The notes beneath the pieces were generated by a model, which did not search any database, had not been told where the DNA came from, and worked only from the letters and a program-made list of their open reading frames with translations. A program made the translations under genes and the position numbers. Shown here in pieces: positions 1-9,447 of a stretch of 64,000 nt of DNA (position 1 is the first letter of the stretch; every line of letters begins with the position of its first letter). This DNA comes from an uncultured bacterium (GTDB taxonomy: Bacteria > Actinomycetota > Coriobacteriia > Coriobacteriales > Eggerthellaceae). Location of the stretch: positions 5,117 through 69,116 of the forward strand of contig CAJMOJ010000002.1 in NCBI GenBank assembly GCA_905215035.1, in the 5' to 3' direction.

Positions 1-94
1 TACCCGTGTTGCCGCTGTTGCTTTTGCAGAGCAGCAGGTTGATGAAGTACCCATTGAACAACACGATATCCGTGTTCCTATTATTGCGCTCTGA
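1..94 (+). CDS. C-terminal end of an unidentified protein (partial)
   Basis: An open frame enters from the left edge in the frame starting at base 2 and ends at TGA 92-94, giving about 30 residues ending RVPIIAL. The residual sequence (VAAVAFAEQQVDEVPIEQHD) is too short for me to assign a family. It is followed about 90 bases later by a strong inverted repeat that probably terminates it. Confidence 0.5.
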   Translation, partial: TRVAAVAFAEQQVDEVPIEQHDIRVPIIAL

Positions 95-187
95 GATCTC
101 TCCACTCTAAGACATCCCTAAAACACCCTATCTGTGCACCATTCAAACACTATTCAAACATGAGGACCGCGTTAGGGCCGAACACTA

Positions 188-221
188 GAAATGCAGAACA
201 GGACAACCTGTTCTGCATTTC
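188..221. terminator. Perfect 15-bp hairpin between convergent genes
   Basis: GAAATGCAGAACAGG and its exact reverse complement are separated by the loop ACAA. It lies between the plus-strand gene ending at 94 and the minus-strand rhodanese gene ending at 305, so it can serve both. There is no long T run, only TTC on the plus side and TAG on the minus side, so termination is inferred from position and stem strength. Confidence 0.6.
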
Positions 222-304
222 TTCACTGACGCACTTCAGCAAGTTTATAGCTGACGTGTTTTATTCTTTATGTTCTATTCTCCTTATAATTCCCTTTGGC
301 AAAT

Positions 305-625
305 TTATGCTTTAGTGAGAGGACCTTTATGGTTCTGAAGGCCGCCCTCCATGTCATAAACTTTGGTATATCCCATATCACTTAGCTTCTTGCCTGCAAT
401 CGCACTATGCATGCCTGTCTGACAATAAACCATAATAGGTGCATCTGTCTCGCTCGCAATCTTTGCCGCACGTTCTTTATCAATCTGGTCCCATGGGATA
501 TTGATTGCACCAGGCAAATGACCTTCGTCATACATTCCCTCAGGGCGAACATCGAGTACTACCGGATGCTCAACCTCTAAAATTTCATCAGCTTGTTCAG
601 GGGTAACTTTTACTGGATCTGCCAT
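305..625 (-). CDS. Single-domain rhodanese-like sulfurtransferase
   Basis: A 106-residue protein consisting of one rhodanese domain. Visible hallmarks are VVLDVRPEGMYDEGHLPGAINIP (read in two pieces around residues 22-44) and the active-site loop YCQTGMHS with the persulfide-forming cysteine at residue 68. The sixth loop position, often Arg in thiosulfate sulfurtransferases, is His here, so substrate preference is uncertain. There is no signal peptide, so it should be cytoplasmic. The start is well supported: GGAGGAGG lies nine bases upstream of the ATG. It is monocistronic, with tandem repeats just upstream. Rhodaneses of this size move sulfane sulfur between carriers; the exact partner cannot be read from context. 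Confidence 0.88.
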   Translation of the reverse strand: MADPVKVTPEQADEILEVEHPVVLDVRPEGMYDEGHLPGAINIPWDQIDKERAAKIASETDAPIMVYCQTGMHSAIAGKKLSDMGYTKVYDMEGGLQNHKGPLTKA

Positions 626-685
626 ACCAATCTTCCTCCTCCTGTTATCATTGTCTGCGACTCACATCACGCGTTTATAGGTCAC

Positions 686-713
686 ACGTCTATACATCAA
701 CGTCTATACATCA
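686..713. repeat. Two exact 14-bp tandem copies upstream of the rhodanese gene
   Basis: The unit ACGTCTATACATCA occurs at 686-699 and 700-713. A degenerate third copy (GCGTTTATAGGTCAC) lies just before. This is one of many short-period tandem repeats filling intergenic spacers in the window. Confidence 0.85.
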
Positions 714-893
714 CAGGCCGTGATTTTCTTACGCTTTTAGTCTAGTCGTCTTAACGCTATACGCCCTAACGAGCGATCGGTAAGTAAAAAGTCTGATGAG
801 ATTTTGTAACACGTCCGTTGCACTTCTTTGTTGTAATCCCCTATCGCTCAGCAATACCAGTAGCATACCTATCAGCACAGCAAAGGAGTCATC

Positions 894-1916
894 ATGAAAT
901 CCTATCCTTACGTTCAGCCAAAATGGCCACGTATTATCAGCGTGGTTATCCTTGTCTTTATGGGTCTCTTTATCGCCATTGTTGCTGGAATTAATGTATA
1001 TATACACACTACCTACGCCACATTTTACGATCAGGCTCACGAGCAATTTGAAATCCCTGGCATTAATAACGGCTTTATCCCCCAAGACCTCGATTATTTA
1101 GACTCAGCACACATGTGGTTCTTTAGCGGATATATGAACGATGGGAGCCCATCGCCTCTTTATAAAAGAGTAAGCACTGAAGCTGTTGATGGAACCACGA
1201 CTGAGACAATTACTAAAATCCAACTCGCTAATCCCGATGGTACCCCCTATAAGGGTCACGGATCTGCCGTCACAACTACTGATACCTATGCTTTTGTTGC
1301 AGCCGATATGAGTTATCTTGTGTTTGATGCCGCAGCATTAGCCGCCGCACAAGAAGGAGAAACCGTCACAGCACTTGATCGCATTGACCTTGATTTCAGT
1401 CCTGCTTTTATGAATATTGAAGATGATGCCCTTTATCTGGGTGTGTTCTATCACCCTGGCGACTACGAAACACCCGACACCATGCACATCACCACACCAG
1501 ATGGAACGGAAAATCCCGCCGTTATGTACTGCTACCCACAGGACAACACACAGCCCTATGGATATGCTCGTGTACCAGCTTGTGTATATTCCATTCCAGG
1601 AATGATTCAAGGAACTTGCCAAACCGAATCGGATGAAATTGTGCTCTGTCAATCCTTTGGTATAAACACCTCACACCTGTATGTTTACCGCCAAGACAAT
1701 CTTGTCCAAACAGGCACCTATCTTGCTGATGGAGTTGAAGTCCCCCTTTACTGCCTTGACCAACAAAGTCTCACTAATGATGTTGTAGCGCCTCCTATGC
1801 TTGAGGGTATCGAAAACCACCTCGGTCGTGTATATGTAACCGACGAGTCTGCTTCTAATAAATATATCTTTGGCAAATTGTATGGAGCTGGCCATGTATA
1901 CGCACTCGCTCTCTAG
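894..1916 (+). CDS. Membrane-anchored extracytoplasmic protein of unknown function
   Basis: A 340-residue protein with one N-terminal hydrophobic helix (about residues 15-38, rich in I, V, L and G) preceded by basic residues, which fits a signal anchor with the rest outside the membrane. The exterior part contains repeated short patterns of aromatic and beta-strand residues (YLVFDAAAL, YLGVFYHPGD, YVTDESASNKYIFG), suggestive of a beta-propeller-like fold, but I do not recognise a named family. The start is supported by AAAGGAG six bases before the ATG. It is followed on the same strand, after about 145 bases, by another unknown gene. No function is assigned. Confidence 0.75.
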   Translation: MKSYPYVQPKWPRIISVVILVFMGLFIAIVAGINVYIHTTYATFYDQAHEQFEIPGINNGFIPQDLDYLDSAHMWFFSGYMNDGSPSPLYKRVSTEAVDGTTTETITKIQLANPDGTPYKGHGSAVTTTDTYAFVAADMSYLVFDAAALAAAQEGETVTALDRIDLDFSPAFMNIEDDALYLGVFYHPGDYETPDTMHITTPDGTENPAVMYCYPQDNTQPYGYARVPACVYSIPGMIQGTCQTESDEIVLCQSFGINTSHLYVYRQDNLVQTGTYLADGVEVPLYCLDQQSLTNDVVAPPMLEGIENHLGRVYVTDESASNKYIFGKLYGAGHVYALAL

Positions 1917-2060
1917 TCGTTCCTTTAACCAGGAATGTTCTATGATTGCGGCATGTTTTTTGCCTCTCATGCATTCACTTTTTTACGCTAAGTAAGCGCT
2001 ATCATAGAATCTAGTCCAACAAATCTCGTTCAACAAAAAGTTCGTAAGGGATGAAACCTC

Positions 2061-2780
2061 ATGGCTATCACCTATCATTTAGATCCACTTGGACCTGAAC
2101 GCCCTACCCAAGAACAAATTAACGCAGCTAAAGCGGCTCATCGCAAGCACGTTCAAAAACCGGATGATGGTGCAACTAAAGCACAAACTCCCGAAGCGCT
2201 TGTGGAGGGCGCCCGAATGGCAACCGATCGTGCGTTTGATATGCTTATTGACTACATGCGTGCCGAACATGACAGCGGCTATTTAAATTTGTATCGTTTG
2301 GTTCCCCTTGCAGCGCTCGTATTAGGAGACCGCGTGCAAGTAGGAAATGCTTCACGCTATGTGTATTACTATGCCAAGAGCCAAGGATACGAAATCCCCT
2401 CGTATCCCCTCTCGTCATCAGGAGAAATTAAACAATTTTTTGCCGATGAGGGGGTAGCGAATATCCCAGAATGGTATGAAAAGATTGGTGTTTCCCTTAA
2501 CGACTACCACGACCTTCAGACCATGACTGCGGTAGCCGTACGCGGCCGCGGCACGCAACGCACCCTTTATCTTATCAGGGGTAATTTCATTAACAATTGG
2601 CTCGAATTTACTTCTCTCGAACAAAGTGGAATCACTAAAAAATTGCCTGGCTATCAGCTAGCATATTTACTTGAAGCCATTGGAAGGGCCGCTCTTGCCA
2701 CCAATCATGAAAACAACAAGAGCGCTAATCCTCCGGTCACCGTTGAGTATTTGGATTTACCTAATCCAAACCTCATGTAA
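2061..2780 (+). CDS. Conserved-looking cytoplasmic protein of unknown function
   Basis: A 239-residue soluble protein with no signal peptide or membrane segment. The N-terminus is rich in charged residues and alanine. The middle (about residues 70-160) has helical, aromatic-rich segments such as YLNLYRLVPLAALVLGDRV and YVYYYAKSQGYEIPSYPL. No catalytic motif is recognisable. A purine-rich stretch (AAGGGATGAAA) lies about 8-12 bases upstream of the ATG. It is separated from the convergent DUF3006/MBL pair by only 50 bases. Confidence 0.7.
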   Translation: MAITYHLDPLGPERPTQEQINAAKAAHRKHVQKPDDGATKAQTPEALVEGARMATDRAFDMLIDYMRAEHDSGYLNLYRLVPLAALVLGDRVQVGNASRYVYYYAKSQGYEIPSYPLSSSGEIKQFFADEGVANIPEWYEKIGVSLNDYHDLQTMTAVAVRGRGTQRTLYLIRGNFINNWLEFTSLEQSGITKKLPGYQLAYLLEAIGRAALATNHENNKSANPPVTVEYLDLPNPNLM

Positions 2781-2830
2781 AGCCACGTCTAGCACCACGT
2801 TGTCGTGAGAGACCAGATAACGCCCGCTTT

Positions 2831-3040
2831 CTATCTAAACAGTCGATTCATCTTTTGTGCAATGCGCTCAGTGCGCTCTTTGGTCTGCTGCACATCTCGT
2901 ACGTACTCCCCATCAACAACAGTGAGTACATCACCTTCTTTAATTCCCGAAGGAAGTTCTGCAAGAGGGATAGTTTGCATGCTTTGATCATCCATCTCGC
3001 ATACTGCATAGGCGCCTTCGAATCTATCAACAATGATCAT
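2831..3040 (-). CDS. DUF3006 family small protein
   Basis: A 69-residue protein starting MIIVDRFEGAYAVCEM and continuing with an acidic beta-rich stretch and a basic C-terminus (ERTERIAQKMNRLFR), the pattern of DUF3006. I chose the internal ATG at 3040 instead of the longer frame because AAAGGAGAT sits just upstream and the family begins with this VDR(F/I)E motif. The gene starts 46 bases after the stop of the ComEC-like hydrolase gene on the same strand. In other bacteria DUF3006 genes are typically next to secreted MBL-fold ComEC-like hydrolases, so the two are probably co-transcribed and functionally linked. Confidence 0.8.
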   Translation of the reverse strand: MIIVDRFEGAYAVCEMDDQSMQTIPLAELPSGIKEGDVLTVVDGEYVRDVQQTKERTERIAQKMNRLFR

Positions 3041-3086
3041 TATTCTTATCTCCTTTAAGCCACAAGCAACCCGAGAATCTTTTGCG

Positions 3087-4718
3087 CTATGACAAGGTAG
3101 CAATCCGTACATCATCACCCGTTGATGTAGCAATAATTGTTCCATTTTTATCAGTTCGATACACTTTCACATTTTCAAGCGCATCAAGCACCTGTTGCGA
3201 TGGGTGCCCATAAGAATTATCCTCACCAACCGATATCACTGCAGCACCAGGATTGAGCGTTTTAACAAGTGACTTGGTGGTACCTGTTCTGCTTCCATGA
3301 TGAGACACTTTAAGCACCGTACAAGGCTGATATGCTACCGAGGACAAAATGTCGCTTCCCGCATCGCCCGTAAACAAAAATGAAGACTTTCCGTATTCAA
3401 TACGCAGCACCACTGAAGCGTCGTTGAGATCATCAGGATTTGCATATTGTGAAGGAGAAAGAATACTTATCTTATAACTATCTGAAACAGAAGAATCTTT
3501 GGCACTTCCAGAATTTGTGGCATTCGTGGTCCCTTTGGCGCTCGTATCATGTGTTCCATTCTGAGAACTAGAAGGTGTAGCACTCGCACCATCGCTCACT
3601 GAACGCCCCTTATAAGCAGTGGTGATCTCAAGCCCTTTGTCTTCAACTGCATCTAAAAACTCTTCAAAAATGCGCGTGTTGCTCTGAGCTTTGGGGGCAT
3701 ATACCGCACCAATGTCAAAGGATCGTAGCACTACTGGAAGCCCGCCGATGTGGTCTTCGTGCGGATGCGTCGCCACCACATAATCGATCCGATCGTATCC
3801 CAACGAATCAATATATCCTTTAACCACCCCCGACGACGCGCGCGTTCCCGCATCGATCAACATTGTTTTTCCGTCAGGTAATTCAACAAAAGCGCTATCA
3901 CCTTGACCAACATCAATGAAGTGAACCTTAAGCTCTCCGTCTGCCGACTGCGCAACTTGTTTGCTCCCTCGCGCTGATTCGAGTGCAGCAAGCGCGGCAG
4001 CCTTCAATGCGTTTGCCTTATCAGGCTCACCCTTTGCCTCAATATAAGCGGCAGCATCATCAATCCATGCCTTACATGAACCGTAATCTGCCTGCGCGTA
4101 ATCTACCTCTTTGAGGGGAATTACAATATCAGTAATGGGCGATGGGTCAGTCACATCCTCCCCATCAGTCCACTCTTGTCCCGTCTCAGTCTGGTACCGC
4201 AATGCCTCAACCGACCACAGCGTCGCATCAGACATCAAGACGTAATCAGTCTCAGGTTCAAGAGCGATCTTAATAGGATCTTCTGGAAATGCTAGATCAA
4301 TCGACACCGCATCCGTCTCGGGGGACAAATCAACAACAGCATTACCCGTATCAGAATCAATTTTTGCTAACGCTTGAAGCGGATCAGTGTTTTGTATGAT
4401 TCCATCGGTAGTAGACGTGTTTACACATAACCCAATGGGCGAACTATCTTCGTCCCATATATCACTTTCAACGCGAGCCGTTATGGTTTGCGCAAATGCA
4501 TTGCGCTCAGTTCCTGCCGCATAATCTTGCGATCCCAGTGCATTTGCTATAACTGAAATGCTTGCCACTACCAGCCACAGCACACAGACAATAAAACCGA
4601 CAATAAGCTTTTTATTTTTTCGCTCTCGTGGCAAACGATGCGTCCATGAACGCGCAATAAGTACGATCCCGATGATTGGAATAACGCACAACGCCAACCA
4701 TGCACCCAAATATTCCAT
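3087..4718 (-). CDS. ComEC/Rec2-like metallo-beta-lactamase-fold hydrolase, membrane anchored
   Basis: A 543-residue protein. Two hydrophobic helices occupy about residues 5-22 and 38-62. After them comes an extracytoplasmic linker of about 190 residues, then an MBL-fold domain from about residue 265 beginning LKVHFIDVGQGDSAFVELP. The metal-binding motif is THPHEDHIGG, with later ligands in FTGDAGSD and VSHHGSRTG. This matches the hydrolase domain of ComEC without the competence channel, the form usually annotated as ComEC/Rec2-related. A Ser/Thr/Asn-rich low-complexity loop interrupts the domain around residues 385-425. GGGGAGAT precedes the ATG. Nuclease or phosphodiesterase activity at the cell surface is an inference from the family. 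Confidence 0.85.
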   Translation of the reverse strand: MEYLGAWLALCVIPIIGIVLIARSWTHRLPRERKNKKLIVGFIVCVLWLVVASISVIANALGSQDYAAGTERNAFAQTITARVESDIWDEDSSPIGLCVNTSTTDGIIQNTDPLQALAKIDSDTGNAVVDLSPETDAVSIDLAFPEDPIKIALEPETDYVLMSDATLWSVEALRYQTETGQEWTDGEDVTDPSPITDIVIPLKEVDYAQADYGSCKAWIDDAAAYIEAKGEPDKANALKAAALAALESARGSKQVAQSADGELKVHFIDVGQGDSAFVELPDGKTMLIDAGTRASSGVVKGYIDSLGYDRIDYVVATHPHEDHIGGLPVVLRSFDIGAVYAPKAQSNTRIFEEFLDAVEDKGLEITTAYKGRSVSDGASATPSSSQNGTHDTSAKGTTNATNSGSAKDSSVSDSYKISILSPSQYANPDDLNDASVVLRIEYGKSSFLFTGDAGSDILSSVAYQPCTVLKVSHHGSRTGTTKSLVKTLNPGAAVISVGEDNSYGHPSQQVLDALENVKVYRTDKNGTIIATSTGDDVRIATLS

Positions 4719-4814
4719 ATCTCCCCTACTGCACCAATCTATTTATACCAATCTATGTATTTCTCTATCTTGAAGCGCTTCACTTCTCTACAACGATCAA
4801 ACATCAAAACCTGC

Positions 4815-4846
4815 AAAAAAACGGCCTTCCGATTGCTCGAAAGACC
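4815..4846 (-). terminator. Rho-independent terminator of the coiled-coil surface protein gene
   Basis: On the minus strand CGGTCTTTC and CGGAAGGCCG-type arms (with two G-T pairs) form a nine-base-pair stem followed directly by TTTTTTT. It lies about 85 bases downstream of the stop of the 964-residue surface protein gene. Confidence 0.8.
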
Positions 4847-4930
4847 GCTTCCATCTTGCGTTGTGAGCAACGTCAATAATCACTCACCGTATAGTATCAG
4901 AGTCGCTTGAGACTCGTTGATACCACGCTC

Positions 4931-7825
4931 TTATTCTTGCTCTTTACGACGCTTTTCGCCGGCAAGTAAAGCAATTACAACACCAAGTATAATTGCTAAC
5001 ACGCTCGCAGTAAGAATCCAGGGCATAGCACTATTGTTCTCTTGCGCCTGTGCAAGCGGCACATCCTCATCAGGAATAGCGGCAAGAGGATTAGCTTCAT
5101 CAGTAATTACTTCTTGTACGACATCTGCGCCCTGAGCACCCTCATTAGTAGCAGTCTCATCAGTAGCTTCAGTATCGGTTACCTCATCGGCCTCGTCAGC
5201 CTCTTCAGACTCTTCGACCTCAGATTCAATTGCGTCAGCACCGTTAGCGCCACCCGTAGTTGTGCTGCCTGCTGCACTTCCCGGTACATATGATGAGCCC
5301 GGCCAAGTTGCGCCAGGACGTGAAGGCTGGTTCGCCAATGCGTTGTTGAGTGCTTCAATAGCATTGTCGCGCGTCATAACGGCAACGTTGTAATTTGCCA
5401 ATGCTTCAACATAGGCATTTTCAGACTCCGCAGCCACAACCTGAGCAAGCGCTGCCTCGAGCGCTTCTTCTGCCTCAGCAACGGCCTGCTGTGTCTCAGT
5501 AAGCGCTGCATCAGCCGCATTGATGTCAGCAGCCACAGCACCTAACCTCTCCTGCCACGTTGCCCAGTCCTCATCTTTTAACATGTCAGCAGGAACCGGA
5601 TCAATACCTGCAGTAGTAAGATCCTCAGGTAAGGTTGCACCAATTGTCTCAACCACTACGTTGTACTGATCACGCAATGCTTCTTGTGCTGATGTGTCAT
5701 AGTCATTCTCATCATATACTGCTGCTTCAACTGCTGCTTGTGCGGCATTCTCAGTTTCAATTGCCTCAAGAACTGCCGCCTGAGCATTTGCTACATCAGG
5801 ATACTGATTCTTCACTTCATCAAGCGCGGTCTGCGCATCTTGAGCAGCTACTTGAGCAATCTCACGCTGTGCTTGAGCCTCAGCTAACGCCTGCTCCGCT
5901 GCTTCCTCTACCGCCGCTGCCTTTTGATACACTCCTGTTGCTGCGGCTACTTCACTTTCAGCCTGGATCTGTAAATATTTTGCCTGCGTAGTACCATCAG
6001 CTGCCTGATACCAATTATCTTCGGCTTGCTGTAAACGATTTACTGCAGCCGCAACCTCGCTCTTGGCATCAATAGTGTTCTGAGCTGCAGCCCTATCCTG
6101 CTGCGCTTCTTCAATTGCCTGCTGGATCTCAGCTTGAGATGCTTTTATCTGCGCAACAGCCTCGTTTGCCGCCGCACGATCCGCCTCTTTGGCCGCAAGA
6201 TCAGATTGAGCAGTGCTAAGCGCTGCTTGAGCTGCTGGAACAACTATTTCATCAAGTTCCTTGTATGCAGCCGCACGGTCATCCGCTAATGCTTGTGCAT
6301 TTTCAGCAGCTTGCACATAGTACATCCATTGCTCTTGTGCTGCTGCACTTGTTTGATCAGCCGCAATCCACTTATCTTGTGCTTCTGCTTCACCTTCAGT
6401 TTTTGCAGCAAGGTCTGCTTCAGCTTGATTCAATGCAGCTTGCAAAAGCTCAAGTTCTGCTTGAGCTGCCTCTAACTCTTCGAGAGAAGCAGATTTGCTT
6501 TCAAGCTCTGCAATCTTAGCCTCTTGAGCAACTACCGCAGCGCCTGCTTCATCAGCCGCCTTTTGAGCCGTATTCAAAATTGCAACAGCATCATCGTATT
6601 CTTCTTTTGCAGCTGCTAATTTCTCTCGTGCTTGTTCAGCTAGCTTTTCAGCATCCTTGGACTGAGCAATTGCTTCATTGAGTACCTTTTCAGCATCAAC
6701 AAGCTCACTAGCAACAAAGCCAAGTTGTGTTTTTTGCTGATCCAAATCATTTTGCGCACGATTAACCTCATCGGCTGCTTGCTCATAGGCAACCTCTGCA
6801 GCCTCAACTGATGCGTTTGCCGCATCAAGAACGACCTCGGCTTCATCCCATGCAGCTTCAGCTACTGCAAGATCTGCTTCAGCTTGTGCAAGTGCTGCCT
6901 CTGCAGCCTCTAGCTCTTCTTTATCAAGGGGATCAAGAGTATTGTAGGTCTCATAGGCCTCTTCATATTCTGCATAAGCTGCGTCATAGGTAGTTTTAGC
7001 GGTATCCCAAGCAGCATCAGCGCGTGCTTGCTCTGCTTTCGCCGCATCAAGAGCAGCTTGAGCGGCCTGAGTATTTCCTTGTGTTGCCCAGAGCGCTTCT
7101 TCAGCTGCAGTAACTGCACCGTCTGCTGCGCGATACGCATCTTGCAACTCATCATAGGTAGCTTGTGCCTGATTAATTGCTTCAGCTGCCGCTGCACCAT
7201 CAGGTGTAGCAACAATAGCATCAAGAATTTCTTGAGCAGCTTGGAGTTTTTCTTGTGCCGCCTTAAGCTCTTCTTGCTTTTCTGCATATGTTATTTGTGC
7301 ATTAGTAAGATTGGTTTTAACCGCTGTGATTTGACTCGTTAGCGCCGCAGACTTTGCCGCATAGTCTGCTAAAGCGACATTAAGCTGCTCTTGCGCACGA
7401 TCAAGTGCTGCCTGCTTATCAAAAGTGGCAGCATCCTGGTTAGCTTGTGCCGCTTCACGTGATGCGCTCGCAGCATCACGATTAGCATAAGCAGCATTTA
7501 CTGAACCTGATACGGCATCAAGCTCTGTTTGAGCTTGATCAACAAGATCATTGGCATCGTTAACAAGACCGCGCAATGTCTCAATATCAGTTTCGTTTTG
7601 CAGCGCATTCTGGATAATTTGTGCACCGGTACGTACCGTTGATGGTGCGGTCTGAATTGCTACATCAGGCACCTCAATAACAATATCTGAATCATCTGCA
7701 AATGCTGGTGTTAAGGGAGTCGCAGCCAAAAGTGCTGCGAGAGACAAACCGACCGTTTTTTGAGGCAACGTCATGCGATTGCGGATAATCGAATCACGTT
7801 GCGCCTGTTTACCCGTAAATGACAT
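4931..7825 (-). CDS. Large alanine-rich coiled-coil surface protein with C-terminal membrane anchor
   Basis: A 964-residue protein. The N-terminus has a basic stretch and a hydrophobic segment ending TPAFADD, a convincing signal peptide of about 44 residues. Residues of about 70-840 are almost entirely Ala/Glu/Gln/Asp heptad-like sequence and must form long coiled coils. A disordered acidic Ser/Gly/Thr/Glu linker follows. The C-terminus carries IPDEDVPLA, then a membrane helix and the tail GEKRRKEQE. There is no LPXTG-type motif, so it is probably retained by its C-terminal helix; the EDVPLA box resembles one seen before anchors in other Gram-positive surface proteins. The ATG at 7825 is chosen over the TTG two codons earlier because GAGGAGAG is better spaced. 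Role in adhesion or cell-envelope spacing is inferred. Confidence 0.85.
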   Translation of the reverse strand: MSFTGKQAQRDSIIRNRMTLPQKTVGLSLAALLAATPLTPAFADDSDIVIEVPDVAIQTAPSTVRTGAQIIQNALQNETDIETLRGLVNDANDLVDQAQTELDAVSGSVNAAYANRDAASASREAAQANQDAATFDKQAALDRAQEQLNVALADYAAKSAALTSQITAVKTNLTNAQITYAEKQEELKAAQEKLQAAQEILDAIVATPDGAAAAEAINQAQATYDELQDAYRAADGAVTAAEEALWATQGNTQAAQAALDAAKAEQARADAAWDTAKTTYDAAYAEYEEAYETYNTLDPLDKEELEAAEAALAQAEADLAVAEAAWDEAEVVLDAANASVEAAEVAYEQAADEVNRAQNDLDQQKTQLGFVASELVDAEKVLNEAIAQSKDAEKLAEQAREKLAAAKEEYDDAVAILNTAQKAADEAGAAVVAQEAKIAELESKSASLEELEAAQAELELLQAALNQAEADLAAKTEGEAEAQDKWIAADQTSAAAQEQWMYYVQAAENAQALADDRAAAYKELDEIVVPAAQAALSTAQSDLAAKEADRAAANEAVAQIKASQAEIQQAIEEAQQDRAAAQNTIDAKSEVAAAVNRLQQAEDNWYQAADGTTQAKYLQIQAESEVAAATGVYQKAAAVEEAAEQALAEAQAQREIAQVAAQDAQTALDEVKNQYPDVANAQAAVLEAIETENAAQAAVEAAVYDENDYDTSAQEALRDQYNVVVETIGATLPEDLTTAGIDPVPADMLKDEDWATWQERLGAVAADINAADAALTETQQAVAEAEEALEAALAQVVAAESENAYVEALANYNVAVMTRDNAIEALNNALANQPSRPGATWPGSSYVPGSAAGSTTTGGANGADAIESEVEESEEADEADEVTDTEATDETATNEGAQGADVVQEVITDEANPLAAIPDEDVPLAQAQENNSAMPWILTASVLAIILGVVIALLAGEKRRKEQE

Positions 7826-8142
7826 AGGCAACTCTCCTCAAAAAGCCCGAATATATACAAAGACCCGCAAACACATCCGGATTTATTGCAATACCTCTCA
7901 AAAAAATCTACAAGGCAGATTTTTTTGCAAAACGAAACTCATACTATAGAGTGCGTCACTGCAGCAAGGTTCACAACATGATGTTTGCGGGCTTATCTGT
8001 ACTATATACGGATACCTGAGATCCCAGCATGCAAAAAGTGCAAATAGTGCTGCTTAATGTCACATTTGCTGTCTATTTGGTAACAAACTTCTTACAGCTA
8101 CGTATTAACTACTACATAACTACTGCACCTATGCTTCTTGTC
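7826..8142. promoter_or_regulatory. Long leader/promoter region of the surface protein gene
   Basis: This 317-base stretch has no plausible gene. It contains a perfect 9-bp inverted repeat AAAAAATCT/AGATTTTTT (7901-7925, loop 7 nt) and a widely spaced 10-bp inverted repeat CCCGCAAACA (7864-7873) with TGTTTGCGGG (7982-7991). These could form a structured 5' leader of the minus-strand surface protein mRNA. I looked for a c-di-GMP riboswitch, because a GGDEF gene is adjacent, and did not see its conserved core. Confidence 0.45.
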
Positions 8143-9447
8143 TTAAACGTCCCCAACAACACGTACCTGCGCACGTGCTTTTCCTGAACGCTTTGCGTCA
8201 TAGAGCACCGAGTCAGTTAGTTCATACAGCTCTTCAAACGTGAGAGAAGAATCCAAGCAGCATACTGCACCAATACTTAACGTAGGGGTAGGATGCTGAG
8301 CGCTTATTTTCTTCTCTGTATCCTGCTCACGCTGTGTTGCAAAAGGACCGCGTTGCAAATGAGCTAGAATACGCTCCAAAGCAGGACCAGGTGTTAATCC
8401 CGTTGCAAAAATGGCAAACTCATCGCCACCCATACGCGCAACGATATCTTCTTTACGCATGACCTTCATGAAAAAAGCACCCAGTTCTTTTAATACGCGA
8501 TCGCCCTCAGGATGCCCATACGTATCATTAATGGATTTAAAATCATCCACATCAATACAGAAAAAGGTGTACGGATGATCTTCTGTATTTAATAACGTAG
8601 TAATTTTATCTAAAGCAGCGCTTCGGTTATAAAGACCTGTAAGGCTATCGTGCTCTGCTTTTTTACGAAACTGGCTTTCACGCAAAGCCATAGTGTGAGT
8701 ATCTAATAGACGTCCTACATGACGCACCGCATTATTGTCTTTATCATACAGCACCACCGATTGATAGCGATACCAGATAGGATCGCCTGCAGAATTAGGA
8801 GTTGATGTCTCAAAGTCAACCAGAGACTCATCGCTAATTTTTTCTATAAGCGCATTGAGATCATGCGTTGTAATATCCAAGACACACTCACGATTACAAC
8901 GTCTTTTAACAACAAAATCTTCTTGCCGTGGCTCTCGCTCAAAACGATCTTGGAAGTCGCCATATACGTGAGCCTCTCCCGTGGCACATTCAATATCAAA
9001 AATAATGTCATTTGAAAGTGCTGTTAAAATTTCAAGACGCTCATTAGCACGTTCTAATTCATGACGTGTCTGTATCATCTCGGTGATATCAATCAGCGTA
9101 ACATAAAACCACTTCTTGCCCGATGCGTCTTGTACCAGATGCCCGCGATCATCAACCCAACGAATTTCGCCATCAGCACATTGGATACGATATACAACGT
9201 GATCTTTGTCGCCCGTACGCACCTGCTCATAGATCTCTTGATCAATACGGGCATAGTCGGCCGGATACACCATGCCAGAGAACGTGTATCCGGTAAGCTG
9301 CTTAAACTGATCACGTGTTTCGCATTTATAAAGTTCAAGCAGGCCCTTATTTACATAGTCGAGCTCATCAGAGCCCTCAGCCGGATAGCGGAACAAACCA
9401 CACGGCATTTGATCTAAAAAAGCTTTGGCATCAGCAAACGAATCCAT
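8143..9447 (-). CDS. Diguanylate cyclase with PAS sensor domain (PAS-GGDEF)
   Basis: A 434-residue cytoplasmic protein. Residues of about 10-125 look like a PAS domain with a PAC-type end (WFYVTLIDITEMIQ). A second PAS-like region follows at about 130-255. The GGDEF domain starts near residue 265 (HDSLTGLYNRSAALDKI). The catalytic motif RMGGDEF is near residue 336, and the product-inhibition site RxxD is intact (RKED, just before IVARM). It should therefore synthesise c-di-GMP from GTP and be feedback inhibited. There is no membrane segment. The start codon overlaps the stop of the PurF-like gene (ATGA/TAATG type), implying translational coupling. Regulation of the neighbouring surface protein gene by c-di-GMP is speculation. 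Confidence 0.93.
   Translation of the reverse strand: MDSFADAKAFLDQMPCGLFRYPAEGSDELDYVNKGLLELYKCETRDQFKQLTGYTFSGMVYPADYARIDQEIYEQVRTGDKDHVVYRIQCADGEIRWVDDRGHLVQDASGKKWFYVTLIDITEMIQTRHELERANERLEILTALSNDIIFDIECATGEAHVYGDFQDRFEREPRQEDFVVKRRCNRECVLDITTHDLNALIEKISDESLVDFETSTPNSAGDPIWYRYQSVVLYDKDNNAVRHVGRLLDTHTMALRESQFRKKAEHDSLTGLYNRSAALDKITTLLNTEDHPYTFFCIDVDDFKSINDTYGHPEGDRVLKELGAFFMKVMRKEDIVARMGGDEFAIFATGLTPGPALERILAHLQRGPFATQREQDTEKKISAQHPTPTLSIGAVCCLDSSLTFEELYELTDSVLYDAKRSGKARAQVRVVGDV

Noticed and set aside
7826..8142. c-di-GMP riboswitch upstream of the surface protein
   Set aside because: The context suggested it, but the conserved GEMM core was not found on either strand.
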